NCBI RefSeq assembly: GCF_964253035.1
Contig: NZ_CAXUQL020000001.1
Span: forward strand, 558,001-622,000
Reading direction: 5' to 3'
Length of the DNA: 64,000 nt
Source: Pseudorhodoferax sp032153935
Lineage (GTDB): Bacteria > Pseudomonadota > Gammaproteobacteria > Burkholderiales > Burkholderiaceae_C
Part shown: positions 1-8,203 of the stretch, piece by piece
Layout of the letters: each line of letters opens with the position of its first letter
Numbering within the stretch: the stretch's first letter is position 1
The notes under the pieces: model-generated
What the model was told of the DNA's origin: nothing
Database searches by the model: none
What the model saw: the letters and a program-made list of their open reading frames with translations, nothing else
Position numbers and translations under genes: made by a program

Positions 1-2
1 AC

Positions 3-1730
3 AGCGAGGTCGACCGTTCCTGGGCCGAGGGCGTGACCCTGGCCGGCCAGAGCGGCAACCTGGGCGTGCTGCTGGCCTACTCGCGGCGCGACGGCAAGCA
101 GGCCGAGAACCATCCCACCACCGACCTCGTCCGGGTGGCGCCGCAGGACTGGCATTCCGACGCGCTGCTGCTCAAGGGCCAGCTGCGCCTGAACCCCGAG
201 CACCGGCTGGAACTGTCGGCCGACCTGTACCGCCGGCAGAACGACTCCACCTTCGACAGCTGGGACGCCAACGGCACGGCCATCACCGGCAGGTCGGTGC
301 AGGACGCCCGCACCCGGCGCGACACCGTGTCCGTCTCCCACCTCTGGACACCCGGCGCGGGTGGCCTGGTCGACCGGCTCGACACCCGGCTGTACGTGCA
401 GAACACCGACATGGACGACGTGACCGACACGGTGACGCGGGCCACCGGCGCGCTGGTCCGCGAGACCTCGCAGAACACCACGCACCAGATCGGCTTCTCC
501 AGCGTGGCCGACAAGCGCATCGGCAACCACGCGCTCAAGTTCGGGGTGAACTACGCGGTCAACGAGAACGAGCACCCGTTCACCACCGAGCCGACGGCCT
601 CCATCGGCGTGGCTGGCCAGCCCTTCCCCGACACGCGCACCGTGCGCCTGGGCGCCTTCGTCCAGGACACCATTGACTTCCAGGTCGGCGGCCGCCGCCT
701 GGCCCTGGTGCCGGGCCTGCGCGTGGACCGCATCGACCCCAGCATCCGCAACACCGGCAGCTTCAACAACGACCGCGTCACACAGGAAGAGCTGGAAGAG
801 ATGTATGGCAAGGCGCCGGCGACCACCATCGTCAGCCCCAGTCTGGCACTGCTGTACGACGTGCGACCCGACCTGACCGCCTACGTGCAATGGAAGCGCA
901 GCGGCCGCGCGCCCACCAACAGCGAGATCTTCGGCTACTGGAACAGCGGCGGCGGCAGCTACGCGCTGCTGGGCGACCGCAACCTCAAGGAAGAGACCAG
1001 CAACGCCTTCGACATCGGGTTGAAGGGCTCGCCGGTGCCGGGCGTCACCTTCGCCGGCTCGGTCTTCTACACCAAGTACAAGGACTTCATCTCCTATACG
1101 CGCTACACGAGAGCCAACAACCCTGAGAAGTTCGTCAACATCCAGGACAGCCTGTCCATCCTGTACCAGGCCGCCAACCGCGACGAGGCCCATATCTACG
1201 GCACCGAGATCAGCGCGCGGCTGGACCACGGCACCTGGGCACCGTCCGTGCGCGGCCTGTACAGCACCTGGGCGCTGGGCTACAGCAAGGGCAGTTCCAA
1301 GTCGAACTATGCGGGCGACGAGGACGTGGACCTGGACACCGTGCAGCCGGCCAAGGCCATCGTGGGTGTGGGCTACGACGCGGCCCAGAAGGCCTGGGGC
1401 CTGAGCCTCACAGGCACCTTCGTGCGCGGCAAGCAGGCCGTCGCCACCAACCGCCAGTCCTTCCAGAACAACCCCGGTCAGGAGCTGACCGATTCCACGA
1501 CAGCGCTCTACAAGGTGCCCGGCTTCGCGCGCTTCGACATCGCCGGCTACTGGCGCGTGAGCAGGAACGTGCGCCTGCACGCCGGCATCTTCAACCTGAC
1601 CGACAAGCGCTACTGGTCGTACTCGAACACCCGCAGCCTGCAGCCAGCCAACCCGCGCGACCGCCAGCAGATCGAAGTGTCCAGCGCGCCGGGCCGCACC
1701 TACGCGGTCAGCCTGAACGTGGATTTCTGA
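3..1730 (+). CDS. TonB-dependent outer-membrane receptor, C-terminal part (5' end outside window)
   Basis: The reading frame is open from the window edge, so the N-terminal plug and TonB box are missing; about 575 residues of beta-barrel remain. The protein has the alternating aromatic/polar strands of a TonB-dependent barrel, a 'YVQWKRSGRAPTNSEIFG' segment typical of these receptors, a final 'NLTDKRYW' module and a terminal Phe (SLNVDF) that fits the outer-membrane BAM signal. Family members import ferric siderophores, heme, other metals or B12 using ExbB/ExbD/TonB energy. The ligand cannot be read from this fragment. The next gene starts 25 bp downstream in the same direction, so it probably heads or belongs to the redox/metal operon that follows. 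Confidence 0.93.
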   Translation, partial: SEVDRSWAEGVTLAGQSGNLGVLLAYSRRDGKQAENHPTTDLVRVAPQDWHSDALLLKGQLRLNPEHRLELSADLYRRQNDSTFDSWDANGTAITGRSVQDARTRRDTVSVSHLWTPGAGGLVDRLDTRLYVQNTDMDDVTDTVTRATGALVRETSQNTTHQIGFSSVADKRIGNHALKFGVNYAVNENEHPFTTEPTASIGVAGQPFPDTRTVRLGAFVQDTIDFQVGGRRLALVPGLRVDRIDPSIRNTGSFNNDRVTQEELEEMYGKAPATTIVSPSLALLYDVRPDLTAYVQWKRSGRAPTNSEIFGYWNSGGGSYALLGDRNLKEETSNAFDIGLKGSPVPGVTFAGSVFYTKYKDFISYTRYTRANNPEKFVNIQDSLSILYQAANRDEAHIYGTEISARLDHGTWAPSVRGLYSTWALGYSKGSSKSNYAGDEDVDLDTVQPAKAIVGVGYDAAQKAWGLSLTGTFVRGKQAVATNRQSFQNNPGQELTDSTTALYKVPGFARFDIAGYWRVSRNVRLHAGIFNLTDKRYWSYSNTRSLQPANPRDRQQIEVSSAPGRTYAVSLNVDF

Positions 1731-1755
1731 TTTCCCCACCCATCCGAGAACCCCC

Positions 1756-2280
1756 ATGCACCAGCACACCACCTCCCTGCTCGCGGCCCTGACCGCCGCC
1801 GTCCTGCTGTCGGCCTGCGCCGGCGGCGCACCCCAGGCAGCTGCCACGGCCCGGAACCAGCCGGCACGCCCCGCGGGCGGCCATGGCCTGGACGCCTTCC
1901 TGGGCAGCTACGACGCCAACCGCGACGGCCAGGTCACGCGCGCCGAGTTCGACGCCATCCGACTGCAACGCTTCAAGGCCGCCGACGCCAACGGCGACGG
2001 CTGGCTGAGCGAGGCCGAATATGTGGCCGAGTTCGAAGGCCGGCTCAAGCGCCAGTACTTCGACCAAGGCCGCCAGCCCGACGCGGCCTACGAGAACAAC
2101 ATCAAGCAGGCGCACACCCGCTTCGGCATCGTCAACCGCGCACGCGACGGCAAGTTCACCTGGGCCGAAGACCAGGCGATCGCCGACAAGACCTTCACCG
2201 GCCTGGACACCAACGGCGACGGCGTCGTCTCCAAGGCCGACCCGCAGCGCCCGCGCGAGCAACGCGCTGACAACGACTGA
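1756..2280 (+). CDS. EF-hand calcium-binding lipoprotein
   Basis: A 174-residue protein with a short lipoprotein signal peptide and lipobox LSAC (Cys21). Three clear EF-hand loops are visible: about residues 53-64 (DANRDGQVTRAE), 77-88 (DANGDGWLSEAE) and 151-162 (DTNGDGVVSKAD). A degenerate fourth loop lies near 127-138 (NRARDGKFTWAE). It is probably anchored in the outer or inner membrane facing the periplasm, binding Ca2+ or another divalent ion. Its place between a TonB receptor gene and a flavin-protein gene suggests a structural or metal-sensing accessory role; that role is inference. Confidence 0.85.
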   Translation: MHQHTTSLLAALTAAVLLSACAGGAPQAAATARNQPARPAGGHGLDAFLGSYDANRDGQVTRAEFDAIRLQRFKAADANGDGWLSEAEYVAEFEGRLKRQYFDQGRQPDAAYENNIKQAHTRFGIVNRARDGKFTWAEDQAIADKTFTGLDTNGDGVVSKADPQRPREQRADND

Positions 2281-2290
2281 GCCTGCGGCC

Positions 2291-2824
2291 ATGGCACCCA
2301 CCGCAGCACGCCATGCCTGGCTCGCCGGCACGGCCCTGACGCTGGCCACCGGGCCGGCGGTCGCGGGCGCGCTGACGCTGCAGCTCACGCTGCCGGCGAT
2401 CGACACCGCCGCCTACTACCGGCCCTACCTGGCCGCCTGGATCGAGGAGGCCGGCGAGGACAAGGCCGTGGTCGGCACGCTGGCCGTCTGGTACGACACG
2501 CGGCTGCGCGACAACGGCGGCCGTGGCTGGCTGCGCAACCTGCGCAGCTGGTGGCGCGTGACGGGCGAGCAGCTGGCACTGCCGGCCGACGGCGTCAGCG
2601 GCGCCACGCGCCCGGCCGGCACCCACACCCTGCAGTTCAGCGACGCCAGCGGTGCACTCGCCGGCCTGCCGGCCGGCCACTACCAGCTGGCCATCGAAGT
2701 CGCGCGTGAAAAGGGTGGGCGCGAACTCGTGCGCCTGCCCTTCGCCTGGGGCGGCGGCGCGCAGAGCGCCGAGGCCCAGGGCAGCAAGGAGCTCGGCCCC
2801 GTCCATTTGCGCGTCGCACCGTGA
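2291..2824 (+). CDS. DUF2271 periplasmic protein with ApbE flavinylation motif
   Basis: A 177-residue protein starting at an ATG 10 bp after the EF-hand gene. It has an N-terminal export signal (about residues 8-26, ending AVAGA). The body matches DUF2271: a beta-rich domain with 'VWYDTRLRDN', a Trp-rich 'RSWWRVTGEQ' stretch and a C-terminal 'GHYQLAIEVAREKGGRE' segment. Residues 100-106 read DGVSGAT, which fits the D-x-x-[ST]-G-A-[ST] motif that ApbE modifies, so Thr106 is the predicted covalent FMN site. An apbE gene lies 2 kb downstream in the same operon. The likely role is a periplasmic one-electron carrier; the flavinylation is inferred from the motif and context. Confidence 0.82.
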   Translation: MAPTAARHAWLAGTALTLATGPAVAGALTLQLTLPAIDTAAYYRPYLAAWIEEAGEDKAVVGTLAVWYDTRLRDNGGRGWLRNLRSWWRVTGEQLALPADGVSGATRPAGTHTLQFSDASGALAGLPAGHYQLAIEVAREKGGRELVRLPFAWGGGAQSAEAQGSKELGPVHLRVAP

Positions 2825-2847
2825 ACACCACACCAGGAACATCCGCC

Positions 2848-3987
2848 ATGAAATCCATCCTCTCCTTCTCCCTGGCCGTGCTGGCCGCGGCCACCATGAC
2901 GGCCTGCGGCACCACGGCACCGCCCGCCACGCAGAGCGCGCCCTACCAAACCGTGCAAGCCGCGCAGATCCAGCGCGCGGCCGTCGCGCCCTCGCTCTAC
3001 GAGCTGGCCTACTCGGCGCGCCAGAACGCCGTGTTCGTGGCCTCCTCGGGCGGCTTCGGCGACGGCGCCGGCCCGAGCAAGGTGCTGCGCCTCGATCCCA
3101 GGACGCTGGCCGTGCAGGCCGAGATCGCGCTGCCGCTGCGCGGCTTCGGCGTGGTGCTGGACGACGCCGCCGACCGGCTCTACGTGGGCAACACCACCGA
3201 GGGCTCGGTCACCGTGGTCGACACCGCCAGCAACCAGGTCGTCAAGACCGTCGCGCTGATGGACAAGGTCCAGGGCGCGGACGGCAAGCTGAAGTTCGCG
3301 CACCACTTGCGCGAACTCGTGCTCGATCCGGCCAACGGCCGCCTCTACGCGCCGGGCCTGAGTTCGGACGGCAGCGCGCTGTACGTGATGAACACGCGCA
3401 CGCTGGCGCTGGAGAAGGTCGTTCCGGGCCTGGGCCCGGTCGCCACCGGCATCGCGCTGGACGCGGCAAGCAACCGCCTGTTCGTCTCCAACCTGCGCGG
3501 CGGCCTGGTCGAGATCGACACGCGCACCCTGGCCATCGCCAAGAGCCACAGCCCGGGCGCCGACCAGGTGCTGAACCTGGCCTACGACGCGCAGGCCAGG
3601 CGCCTGTACGGCACCGACCAGGGCCTGGCCAGCATCAGCGAACGCCGCCAGAAGGCCGAGCCCGGCTTCGTGCCCACGCCGGGCAACCGCGTCGTCGTGC
3701 TCGACCCGGCCACGGCGCGCATCACGGCCAGCCTGCCCACCGGCGAGGGCCCGATCGCGCCGCTGCTGGACGCCCCCCGCCAGCGTCTGTACGTGACCAA
3801 CCGCGGCGGCGGCAGCGTCAGCGTGTTCGACACCGCCAGCCAGAAGCTGCTGCAGACCATCGCCCTGCCCTCGCACCCCAACAGCCTGGCGCTGGACAGC
3901 CGCAACAACGTGCTCTACGTGACCGTGAAGAACGGCCGCAACGACGCCAAGGGCAGCCACGAGAGCGTGGTGCGCATACAGCTGTGA
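2848..3987 (+). CDS. YncE-like beta-propeller lipoprotein
   Basis: About 379 residues from the ATG at 2848, which has an AGGA ribosome site just upstream. An in-frame GTG at 2821 overlapping the previous stop is possible but would put nine residues before the signal peptide. The signal peptide ends in the lipobox MTAC (Cys20). The mature part is a run of repeats of the type 'VLDPATARI', 'YVTNRGGGSVSVFDT' and 'LYVGNTTEGSVTVVDT', typical of seven-bladed YncE/NHL-like propellers. Such proteins act as periplasmic or surface scaffolds, often next to TonB receptor and metal-uptake genes. The partner is unknown; cotranscription suggests it serves the receptor or the flavin protein. Confidence 0.85.
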   Translation: MKSILSFSLAVLAAATMTACGTTAPPATQSAPYQTVQAAQIQRAAVAPSLYELAYSARQNAVFVASSGGFGDGAGPSKVLRLDPRTLAVQAEIALPLRGFGVVLDDAADRLYVGNTTEGSVTVVDTASNQVVKTVALMDKVQGADGKLKFAHHLRELVLDPANGRLYAPGLSSDGSALYVMNTRTLALEKVVPGLGPVATGIALDAASNRLFVSNLRGGLVEIDTRTLAIAKSHSPGADQVLNLAYDAQARRLYGTDQGLASISERRQKAEPGFVPTPGNRVVVLDPATARITASLPTGEGPIAPLLDAPRQRLYVTNRGGGSVSVFDTASQKLLQTIALPSHPNSLALDSRNNVLYVTVKNGRNDAKGSHESVVRIQL

Positions 3988-4029
3988 AGTCACCCCCGTT
4001 TGGACTTCTCACTGCGTGTAGAAGCCCCA

Positions 4030-4046
4030 TCCCCCCTCCAGGGGGC
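4030..4046. repeat. GC-rich hairpin in the propeller-PepSY spacer
   Basis: A C6 run, a TCCA loop and a G5 run form a short stem inside the 189-bp non-coding gap between the propeller gene and the PepSY gene. The surrounding text looks like the short GC-rich intergenic repeats common in Comamonadaceae, but no second copy was noticed in this window. It could stabilise mRNA ends or attenuate read-through; there is no T-run, so it is not a standard terminator. Confidence 0.3.
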
Positions 4047-4176
4047 GCCGCCAGCGGCCGGGCAAGCCCGTTCCGCGGCGTCTGCTGGCATGGCCTGCTG
4101 CGCGGCCGGTCGAGCAGCGGCTTGCGACCCGGTTTCGTGCTGTGTGGGTGGCGCGCCTGCGCCATGGACAGCTGAC

Positions 4177-4782
4177 ATGCGCGCGTTCTGGCTGCGCCAG
4201 CTGCACAGCTGGCACTGGATCTCGGCCGCGCTGAGCCTGGCCGGCATGCTGCTGTTCGCCGTGACGGGCCTCACGCTCAACCACGCCAGCAGCCTGCCGG
4301 CCAGCCCCAGCCGACAGGAGCGCCAGGCCGACGTGCCCGCGCGGCTGCAGGCCGCGCTGCAGGCGCTGCCCGCTGGCGGCGACCAGCCCGTGCCGCCGGC
4401 CCTGGTGCACTGGGCGGCCGACACCTTCGCCATCGACATCGCCGGCCTGCCGGCCGAGGTCGATGCCGACGAGGTCTTCGTCACCGTGCCTCGACCCGGC
4501 GGCGAAGGCACGCTGCGCCTGGACCGCGCCAAGGCCAGCGCCAGCTACACCGTCACCAGCCGCGGCTGGGTGGCCTACTTCAACGACCTGCACAAGGGCC
4601 GCCACGCGGGCCAGGTCTGGTTCTGGTTCATCGACTGCATGGCGGCCAGCTGCATCGTGTTCACGCTGACGGGCTTCGCGCTGCTCTGGATGCATGGCCG
4701 CGCCCAGCCGTCGACCTGGCCGCTGACCGGGCTGAGCCTGCTGGCCCCGGTGCTGATCGCGCTGCTGTTCGTGCATGGCTGA
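4177..4782 (+). CDS. PepSY-type transmembrane protein
   Basis: A 201-residue protein starting at the ATG at 4177 (RAFWLRQLHSWHWISA). The frame is open further upstream, but that part is low-complexity and unconserved in appearance. It shows a first TM helix at about 13-34, a periplasmic PepSY-like region, the family hallmark 'FNDLHKGRHAGQVWFWFID' around 135-155, a second TM helix and a third at the C-terminus. PepSY_TM proteins occur with siderophore receptors and are thought to act as membrane reductase components. Conserved His residues (10, 13, 35, 138, 142) could ligate heme, which is not proven. The end overlaps apbE by 8 bp, implying translational coupling. Confidence 0.85.
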   Translation: MRAFWLRQLHSWHWISAALSLAGMLLFAVTGLTLNHASSLPASPSRQERQADVPARLQAALQALPAGGDQPVPPALVHWAADTFAIDIAGLPAEVDADEVFVTVPRPGGEGTLRLDRAKASASYTVTSRGWVAYFNDLHKGRHAGQVWFWFIDCMAASCIVFTLTGFALLWMHGRAQPSTWPLTGLSLLAPVLIALLFVHG

Positions 4783-5779
4783 GAACGTCTTCGTGCCGGC
4801 CGAGACCGATGCAGACCTGCCAGCCGTGCCCGCACCGGGCTGGCCCTTGCACCGCCTGGCCGGCACCAGCATGGGCACGCACTGGTCGGTGCAGGCCTAT
4901 GCGCCCCCTGGCGTGGGCGCCGCGCAGCTGCACGCCGCCACCGTGCGCGAGCTCGACCACGCGATCGCGCTGTTCAGCACCTGGCACGCGCACAGCGAGG
5001 TGGCGCGCTGCAACGCCGCACCGGCCGGCCGCTGGCGCTTCTCCCCGGCCTGCTGGGCGCTGGTGGCCGACAGCCTGGCCTGGGCCGAGGCCAGCGGCGG
5101 CGCGGTCGATCCCACGCTCGGTGCGCTGGTGGACCTGTGGGGCTTCGGCCCCGGTGGGCCACGCCCCGCGCACGCCCCGCTGCCCACCCAGGACGAGATC
5201 GCCACCGCGCTGCAGGCCAGCGGCTGGCAGCGCGTGCGGCTTGACGCCGCGCAACGCACGCTGCACAAGCCGGCCGGCCTGCGGCTGGATTTCAGCGGCA
5301 TCGCCAAGGGCTGGGCCGTGGACCGGGTCTCGGCCCGGCTGGAGCGCGAGGGCGTGCGCGCCCACCTCGTGGAGATCGGTGGCGAGCTCAAGGCGCGCGG
5401 CCTCAAGCCCGACCTGCAGCCCTGGTGGGTGACGCTGGAGGGCGGTCCGCGCAGCCTGCTCGCGCTGGTCGACATGGCCGTGGCCACCTCGGGCGACGCC
5501 CACCGGCATTTCGCGCACGGCGGCCGGCGCTACACCCACACCCTCGATGGCCGCACCGGCTGGCCCGTGGCGCATGGCACCACGGCCGTCACCGTGCTGC
5601 ATGCCGATGCCGTGCAGGCCGACGCGCAGGCCACGGCCTTGACCGTGTTGCCGCCGGCCGATGCGCTGGCCTGGGCCGAGCGGCAAGGCCTGGCCGTGCT
5701 GGTCACGCTGCGCACCGAGGACGGCTTGCACCAACACATGAGCACCTCCATGGCGGCCATGCTGGAGAGCGGCTCTTGA
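4775..5779 (+). CDS. apbE: FAD:protein FMN transferase (ApbE)
   Basis: A 334-residue ApbE-family enzyme that uses FAD to attach FMN covalently to Ser/Thr of target proteins. Visible family landmarks are 'GTSMGTHWSVQ' near the N-terminus, 'LRLDFSGIAKGWAVDRV' in the FAD/Mg site region, 'RYTHTLDGRTGWPV', and 'AVQADAQATALTVL' with the catalytic/Mg Asp region. The N-terminus (AENVFVPAETDADLP) shows no hydrophobic signal peptide, although most Gram-negative ApbE proteins are exported; either it acts in the cytoplasm or the start is elsewhere. It overlaps the PepSY gene by 8 bp and the next gene by 4 bp. The likely substrate is the DUF2271 protein of this operon. Confidence 0.93.
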   Translation: MAENVFVPAETDADLPAVPAPGWPLHRLAGTSMGTHWSVQAYAPPGVGAAQLHAATVRELDHAIALFSTWHAHSEVARCNAAPAGRWRFSPACWALVADSLAWAEASGGAVDPTLGALVDLWGFGPGGPRPAHAPLPTQDEIATALQASGWQRVRLDAAQRTLHKPAGLRLDFSGIAKGWAVDRVSARLEREGVRAHLVEIGGELKARGLKPDLQPWWVTLEGGPRSLLALVDMAVATSGDAHRHFAHGGRRYTHTLDGRTGWPVAHGTTAVTVLHADAVQADAQATALTVLPPADALAWAERQGLAVLVTLRTEDGLHQHMSTSMAAMLESGS

Positions 5780-7134
5780 CCGCTGATACTGCACGCTGGG
5801 CCTGGGCCTTGCTGGCTTGCACCGCCTGGCTCGGCCTGCTGGTGCTGCCGCTGCGCCAGCAGTGGCGCACCTGGCGCAACACACGAACCCTGCCGGCCGA
5901 GGCGCCACTGCTGATCGCCTACGCCAGCCAGAGCGGCTTCGGCGCGCAGCTGGCCGAAGACCTGGCCCGCACGCTGGCCGCGCACGGCTGCCCGGCCCAG
6001 GCCCGGCCGCTGCAGCGCATCCGCGCCGAAGACCTCGCCGCGGCCGAACGCATGCTGTTCATCGCCAGCACCACGGGCGCGGGCGACGCACCCGACAACG
6101 CGGGCGCCTTCGTCACGCGCGTGATGCAAGGCACGCGCCGGCTGCAGCGATTGCAGTACGGCCTGCTGGCGCTGGGAGACAGCAGCTACGCCGGCTTTTG
6201 CCGCTTCGGCCGCGAGCTCGACGCCTGGCTGCGCGCCGCGGGCGCCACGCCGGCCTTCGCGCGCGTCGAGGCCGATGGCGGCAACGCTGCCGCGCTGGCC
6301 AGCTGGGGGCAGGCCGTCGCGCGGTTCACGGGCTGCAGCCCGGACACCGCAGCCACCGCGTCGGCCACCCAGCGCTGGGCGCTTGCGCAGCGCAGCGTGC
6401 TCAACCCCGGCAGCCCTGGCGCGCCGATCCACCGCATCGTGCTGCAGCCGCTGGACCCGGCCCCGCACTGGCAGGCCGGCGACATCGCCCGCATCCACGT
6501 GCCCGGCCAGCCCGCCGCCTGGCGCGACTACACGCTGGCCTCGCTGCCGCATGAGCGCGAGGTCCAGCTGCTCGTGCGCGAAGCCCGGCGCGCCGACGGC
6601 CAGCGCGGCCTGGGCTCGGGCTGGCTGGGCCATGGCCTGGCCATCGGCGGCGAGGTCCGCGTGCAGATCCGCCGCAACAGCGGCTTCCATGGCCCCGACG
6701 CGGCCACGCCCCTGGTGCTGGTCGGCAACGGCACGGGCCTGGCCGGCCTGGCCGTGCACCTGAAGGAGCGCGAGAGCGCGCAGCAGGCCAGCCAGATCAT
6801 CGGCCCGGCCTGGCTGCTGTTCGGCGAACGCACGCGCCGCTGCGACGCGCTGTGCGATGGGGCACTGCAGGCCTGGCTGGCCAGCGGCGTGCTGCAGCGG
6901 CTGGACCGCGCCTTCTCGCGCGACGCCGATGCGCCGGCGCGCTACGTGCAGGAGCTGCTGGGCCTGCACGGCGCCCTGCTGCGCGACTGGCTGGCGCGCG
7001 GCGCGGCCATCTACGTCTGCGGCCAGCGCGACGGCATGGCGCAGGGCGTGGACGCGGCCCTGCGCGCGCTGCTGGGCGACGCCGCGCTGGCGCAGCTGGC
7101 AGCGGACGGGCGCTACCGGCGCGACGTGTACTGA
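5776..7134 (+). CDS. membrane-anchored flavodoxin/NADP(H) reductase (sulfite-reductase-flavoprotein type)
   Basis: The frame is open well upstream inside apbE; the only sensible start is TTG at 5776, which forms a TTGA overlap with the apbE stop and gives 452 residues. An N-terminal TM helix (about 8-27) is followed by a flavodoxin domain ('IAYASQSGFGAQLAEDLA', 'STTGAGDAPDN', 'ALGDSSYAGFC') and a ferredoxin-reductase domain ('WRDYTLAS' FAD site, 'LVGNGTGLAG' NAD(P) site, 'YVCGQRDGMAQG', C-terminal 'GRYRRDVY'). This is the diflavin layout of CysJ-type reductases without the sulfite reductase partner. It probably takes electrons from NAD(P)H to the membrane or PepSY component, on the cytoplasmic face. 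Confidence 0.88.
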   Translation: MTADTARWAWALLACTAWLGLLVLPLRQQWRTWRNTRTLPAEAPLLIAYASQSGFGAQLAEDLARTLAAHGCPAQARPLQRIRAEDLAAAERMLFIASTTGAGDAPDNAGAFVTRVMQGTRRLQRLQYGLLALGDSSYAGFCRFGRELDAWLRAAGATPAFARVEADGGNAAALASWGQAVARFTGCSPDTAATASATQRWALAQRSVLNPGSPGAPIHRIVLQPLDPAPHWQAGDIARIHVPGQPAAWRDYTLASLPHEREVQLLVREARRADGQRGLGSGWLGHGLAIGGEVRVQIRRNSGFHGPDAATPLVLVGNGTGLAGLAVHLKERESAQQASQIIGPAWLLFGERTRRCDALCDGALQAWLASGVLQRLDRAFSRDADAPARYVQELLGLHGALLRDWLARGAAIYVCGQRDGMAQGVDAALRALLGDAALAQLAADGRYRRDVY

Positions 7135-7147
7135 AGCCCCGCCCCCG

Positions 7148-8068
7148 TCACATGCCCCAGAACCCGGGCCGCGCGTACTGCGCCTTCAGGAAGTCCAGCC
7201 ACAACCGCACCCGCAGCGGCAGGTGCTTGCGCTGCGGGAACACCGCGTAGATGCCGTTGGGCGGCGCGGCGAACTCGTCGAGCACGGGCACCAGCAGGCC
7301 GGCGGCGATCTCGGCCTCCACCTCCCAGGTGCTGCGCCAGGCGATGCCGTAGCCGGCCAGGCACCAGTCGTGCAGCACCTGGCCGTCCGAGCAATCCAGC
7401 GGGCCGCCGGGCTTCAAGTGCACTACCTCGTGCGTGCCGCCCGCGCCTGGCATCGCGAAGGCCCAGCCGCGCGTCTGCGAAGCGTCGCTGGACAGGGTCA
7501 GGCAGGCGAAGCGCGGCAGGTCCGAAGGATGGCGCGGCGTGCCGTGGCGGCGCAGGAACTCCTGGGTCGCCACGCAGCGGCGCCGGTTGTCGGCCAGCCG
7601 CAGGCTGACCAGCGAGGAGTCGGGCAGGTCGCCCACGCGCACGGCGCAGTCGAAGCTCTCGCCGGTCAGGTCGACCAGGCGGTCGCTCAGGTTCAGCGAG
7701 ATCGTCACCTCGGGGTGCAACTCGTGGAAGCGCGGCACCAGGGGCGCCACATGGCGGCGGCCGAAGCCGGCCGGCGCCGTCACGCGCAGGTGGCCGCTGG
7801 CCTTGACGCCGCCAGCGCCCACGCTGGCCTCGGCATTGGCCAGTTCGACCAGCAGGCGCTGGCAATCCTCCAGGAAGGCCGTGCCCTCGTAGGTCAGCGT
7901 GATGCGCCGCGTGGTGCGCACCAGCAGGCGCACACCCAGCCGCCCTTCCAGCGCATCGAGCCGGCGTCCCATGACGGCCGGTGCCACGCCCTCGGCCTTG
8001 GCCGCCGCCGTCAGGCTGCCGCGCGTGGCCACGGAGACGAAGGACTCCAGCTGTTTCAGTCTGTCCAT
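7148..8068 (-). CDS. LysR-family transcriptional regulator
   Basis: A 306-residue LysR-type protein. The N-terminal winged HTH covers about residues 1-60 ('LESFVSVATRGSLTAAAKAEG', 'MGRRLDALEGRLGVRLLVRTTR'), followed by a substrate-binding domain ('GHLRVTAPAGFGRRHVAPLV'). It belongs to the large CrgA/AphB-like branch common in Burkholderiales. It converges on the diflavin reductase gene (13 bp apart) and is divergent from the rsb operon across a 135-bp AT-richer gap, so it could act on either or on itself. The inducer is unknown. Confidence 0.93.
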   Translation of the reverse strand: MDRLKQLESFVSVATRGSLTAAAKAEGVAPAVMGRRLDALEGRLGVRLLVRTTRRITLTYEGTAFLEDCQRLLVELANAEASVGAGGVKASGHLRVTAPAGFGRRHVAPLVPRFHELHPEVTISLNLSDRLVDLTGESFDCAVRVGDLPDSSLVSLRLADNRRRCVATQEFLRRHGTPRHPSDLPRFACLTLSSDASQTRGWAFAMPGAGGTHEVVHLKPGGPLDCSDGQVLHDWCLAGYGIAWRSTWEVEAEIAAGLLVPVLDEFAAPPNGIYAVFPQRKHLPLRVRLWLDFLKAQYARPGFWGM

Positions 8069-8203
8069 CGCGGGATTATCGAAGGCGCTGCGCGCGACCG
8101 AATCCGTGCGTCCAGCGCATCATTTGCACCTTAAATCGAACATATTTCCATTGAAATTATGTGTTAATCTGCAACAACGATTTCATTCCTGCAGAGGCCG
8201 AAC
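8069..8203. promoter_or_regulatory. AT-rich divergent promoter region, lysR / rsb operon
   Basis: This 135-bp gap is much richer in A/T than the flanking coding DNA (for example around 8120-8180) and separates two divergent transcripts. It probably carries both promoters. I could not assign -35/-10 pairs with standard spacing with confidence. LysR regulators usually bind such intergenic regions. Confidence 0.4.
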
